A stretch of 7,099 nucleotides of DNA from positions 1 to 7,099 of the forward strand of contig JAFASB010000385.1 in NCBI GenBank assembly GCA_019244985.1. Reading direction: 5' to 3'. The notes beneath the pieces were generated by a model that made no database searches, had not been told where the DNA came from, and worked only from the letters and a program-made list of their open reading frames with translations. Numbering within the stretch: the stretch's first letter is position 1; the number at the start of each line of letters is the position of its first letter. Source of the stretch: Acidimicrobiia bacterium (GTDB lineage Bacteria > Actinomycetota > Acidimicrobiia > Acidimicrobiales > AC-14). The position numbers were made by a program, and so were the translations under genes. Shown here piece after piece: positions 6,560-7,099 of the stretch.

Positions 6560-6565
6560 GGGGTT

Positions 6566-7099
6566 ATGGCTTCCGACGTGCCCGAGATCCAGCTGCCGCC
6601 CGAACTGCGGCCCACCGACGGCCGCTTCGGATCGGGGCCGTCAAAGGTCCGGCAGGAGGCGGTGGCTGCCCTCGCCGCCGCCGCTCCAACCTACCTGGGC
6701 ACGAGCCACCGTCAGCCAACAGTCAAGAACGTCGTGCGCCGCTTGCGCGAAGGGCTGACGCAGCTGTTCGGGCTCCCCAACGGCTACGAAGTCGTGCTCG
6801 GGAACGGCGGCACAACGGCGTTCTGGGACGCGGCCGCCTTCGGGCTCGTCGAACGGCGCGCCCAGCACCTCAGCTTCGGCGAGTTCTCGTCGAAGTTCGC
6901 GGCTGTGACAGCTGCCGCTCCGTTCCTCGAGGCGCCCCAGGTCATCGAGTCTCCAGCGGGGACCCACCCGGAGCTGGAAGCAAGCGGTGAGGTCGACACC
7001 TACGCCTTCCCGGCCAACGAGACGTCGACCGGCGTCGCCATGGAGGTCCGTCGTCCTGAAGGCGCCGAGGGCCTCGTGCTCGTCGACGCAACGTCGGCC
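6566..7099 (+). CDS. serC: Phosphoserine aminotransferase, N-terminal part (runs off the window)
   Basis: The frame is open from the ATG at 6566 to the last base, giving 178 codons with no stop; the full enzyme of this type is about 370 residues, so roughly half is here. The start MASDVPEIQLPPELRPTDGR, then FGSGPSKVR (about 21-29), GTSHRQPTVKN (44-54), the YEVVLGNGGTTAFWDAA region (75-91), LSFGEFSSKF and ANETSTGV, ending VLVDATSA, match actinobacterial SerC closely. These are the substrate- and PLP-phosphate-binding stretches; the Schiff-base lysine lies beyond the window. The enzyme uses PLP to convert 3-phosphohydroxypyruvate and glutamate to phosphoserine and 2-oxoglutarate, the step directly after SerA, whose gene is 3.7 kb to the left. 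It is divergent from the class I aminotransferase gene. FGSGPSKV is intact and no frameshift is seen. Confidence 0.95.
   Translation, partial: MASDVPEIQLPPELRPTDGRFGSGPSKVRQEAVAALAAAAPTYLGTSHRQPTVKNVVRRLREGLTQLFGLPNGYEVVLGNGGTTAFWDAAAFGLVERRAQHLSFGEFSSKFAAVTAAAPFLEAPQVIESPAGTHPELEASGEVDTYAFPANETSTGVAMEVRRPEGAEGLVLVDATSA

Noticed and set aside
1..7099. CRISPR arrays, tRNA or rRNA genes
   Set aside because: No regularly spaced direct repeats, no tRNA-like TTCRANNC/cloverleaf pattern and no rRNA sequence were seen; nearly all of the window is accounted for by coding regions.

Overview
The window is GC-rich and reads like the chromosome of an actinobacterium, possibly an acidimicrobial or other less-studied lineage. 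The evidence is strong G/C bias at third codon positions, GTG starts, a small protein with the actinobacterial 'sunset' domain, and a phosphoserine aminotransferase of the form found in mycobacteria and streptomycetes. Taxonomy below phylum is inference.

Layout from left to right: (1) a 92-residue membrane-anchored sunset-domain protein on the + strand; (2) a gene for an AbiEi-antitoxin-like/DUF559 nuclease-fold protein on the + strand, enclosed by two inverted 74-bp arms whose outer 20 bp match perfectly, so the unit from 293 to 1264 looks like a discrete inserted cassette; (3) serA on the - strand, whose stop codon is 7 bp from the right arm; (4) a tandem-FtsX ABC-transporter permease on the + strand, divergent from serA; (5) a class I PLP aminotransferase of the Thermus-type aspartate aminotransferase subgroup on the - strand, convergent with the permease and 6 bp from it; (6) the first 178 codons of serC on the + strand, divergent from the aminotransferase and running off the right edge.

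Functionally this is a serine-biosynthesis neighbourhood. SerA oxidises 3-phosphoglycerate and SerC transaminates the product. The class I aminotransferase between them probably exchanges amino groups among aspartate, glutamate and their 2-oxo acids. The permease is not obviously part of this pathway, and no ABC ATPase gene lies in the window.

The most unusual item is the cassette at 293-1264. It has a single nuclease-fold gene without the usual N-terminal helix-turn-helix. Its long imperfect inverted arms each carry three copies of a CTCCGA-type motif, and each arm can fold on itself. The right arm contains the last five sense codons and the stop codon of the gene. No transposase or integrase is visible. 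Intergenic regions are otherwise very short (6 to about 92 bp).
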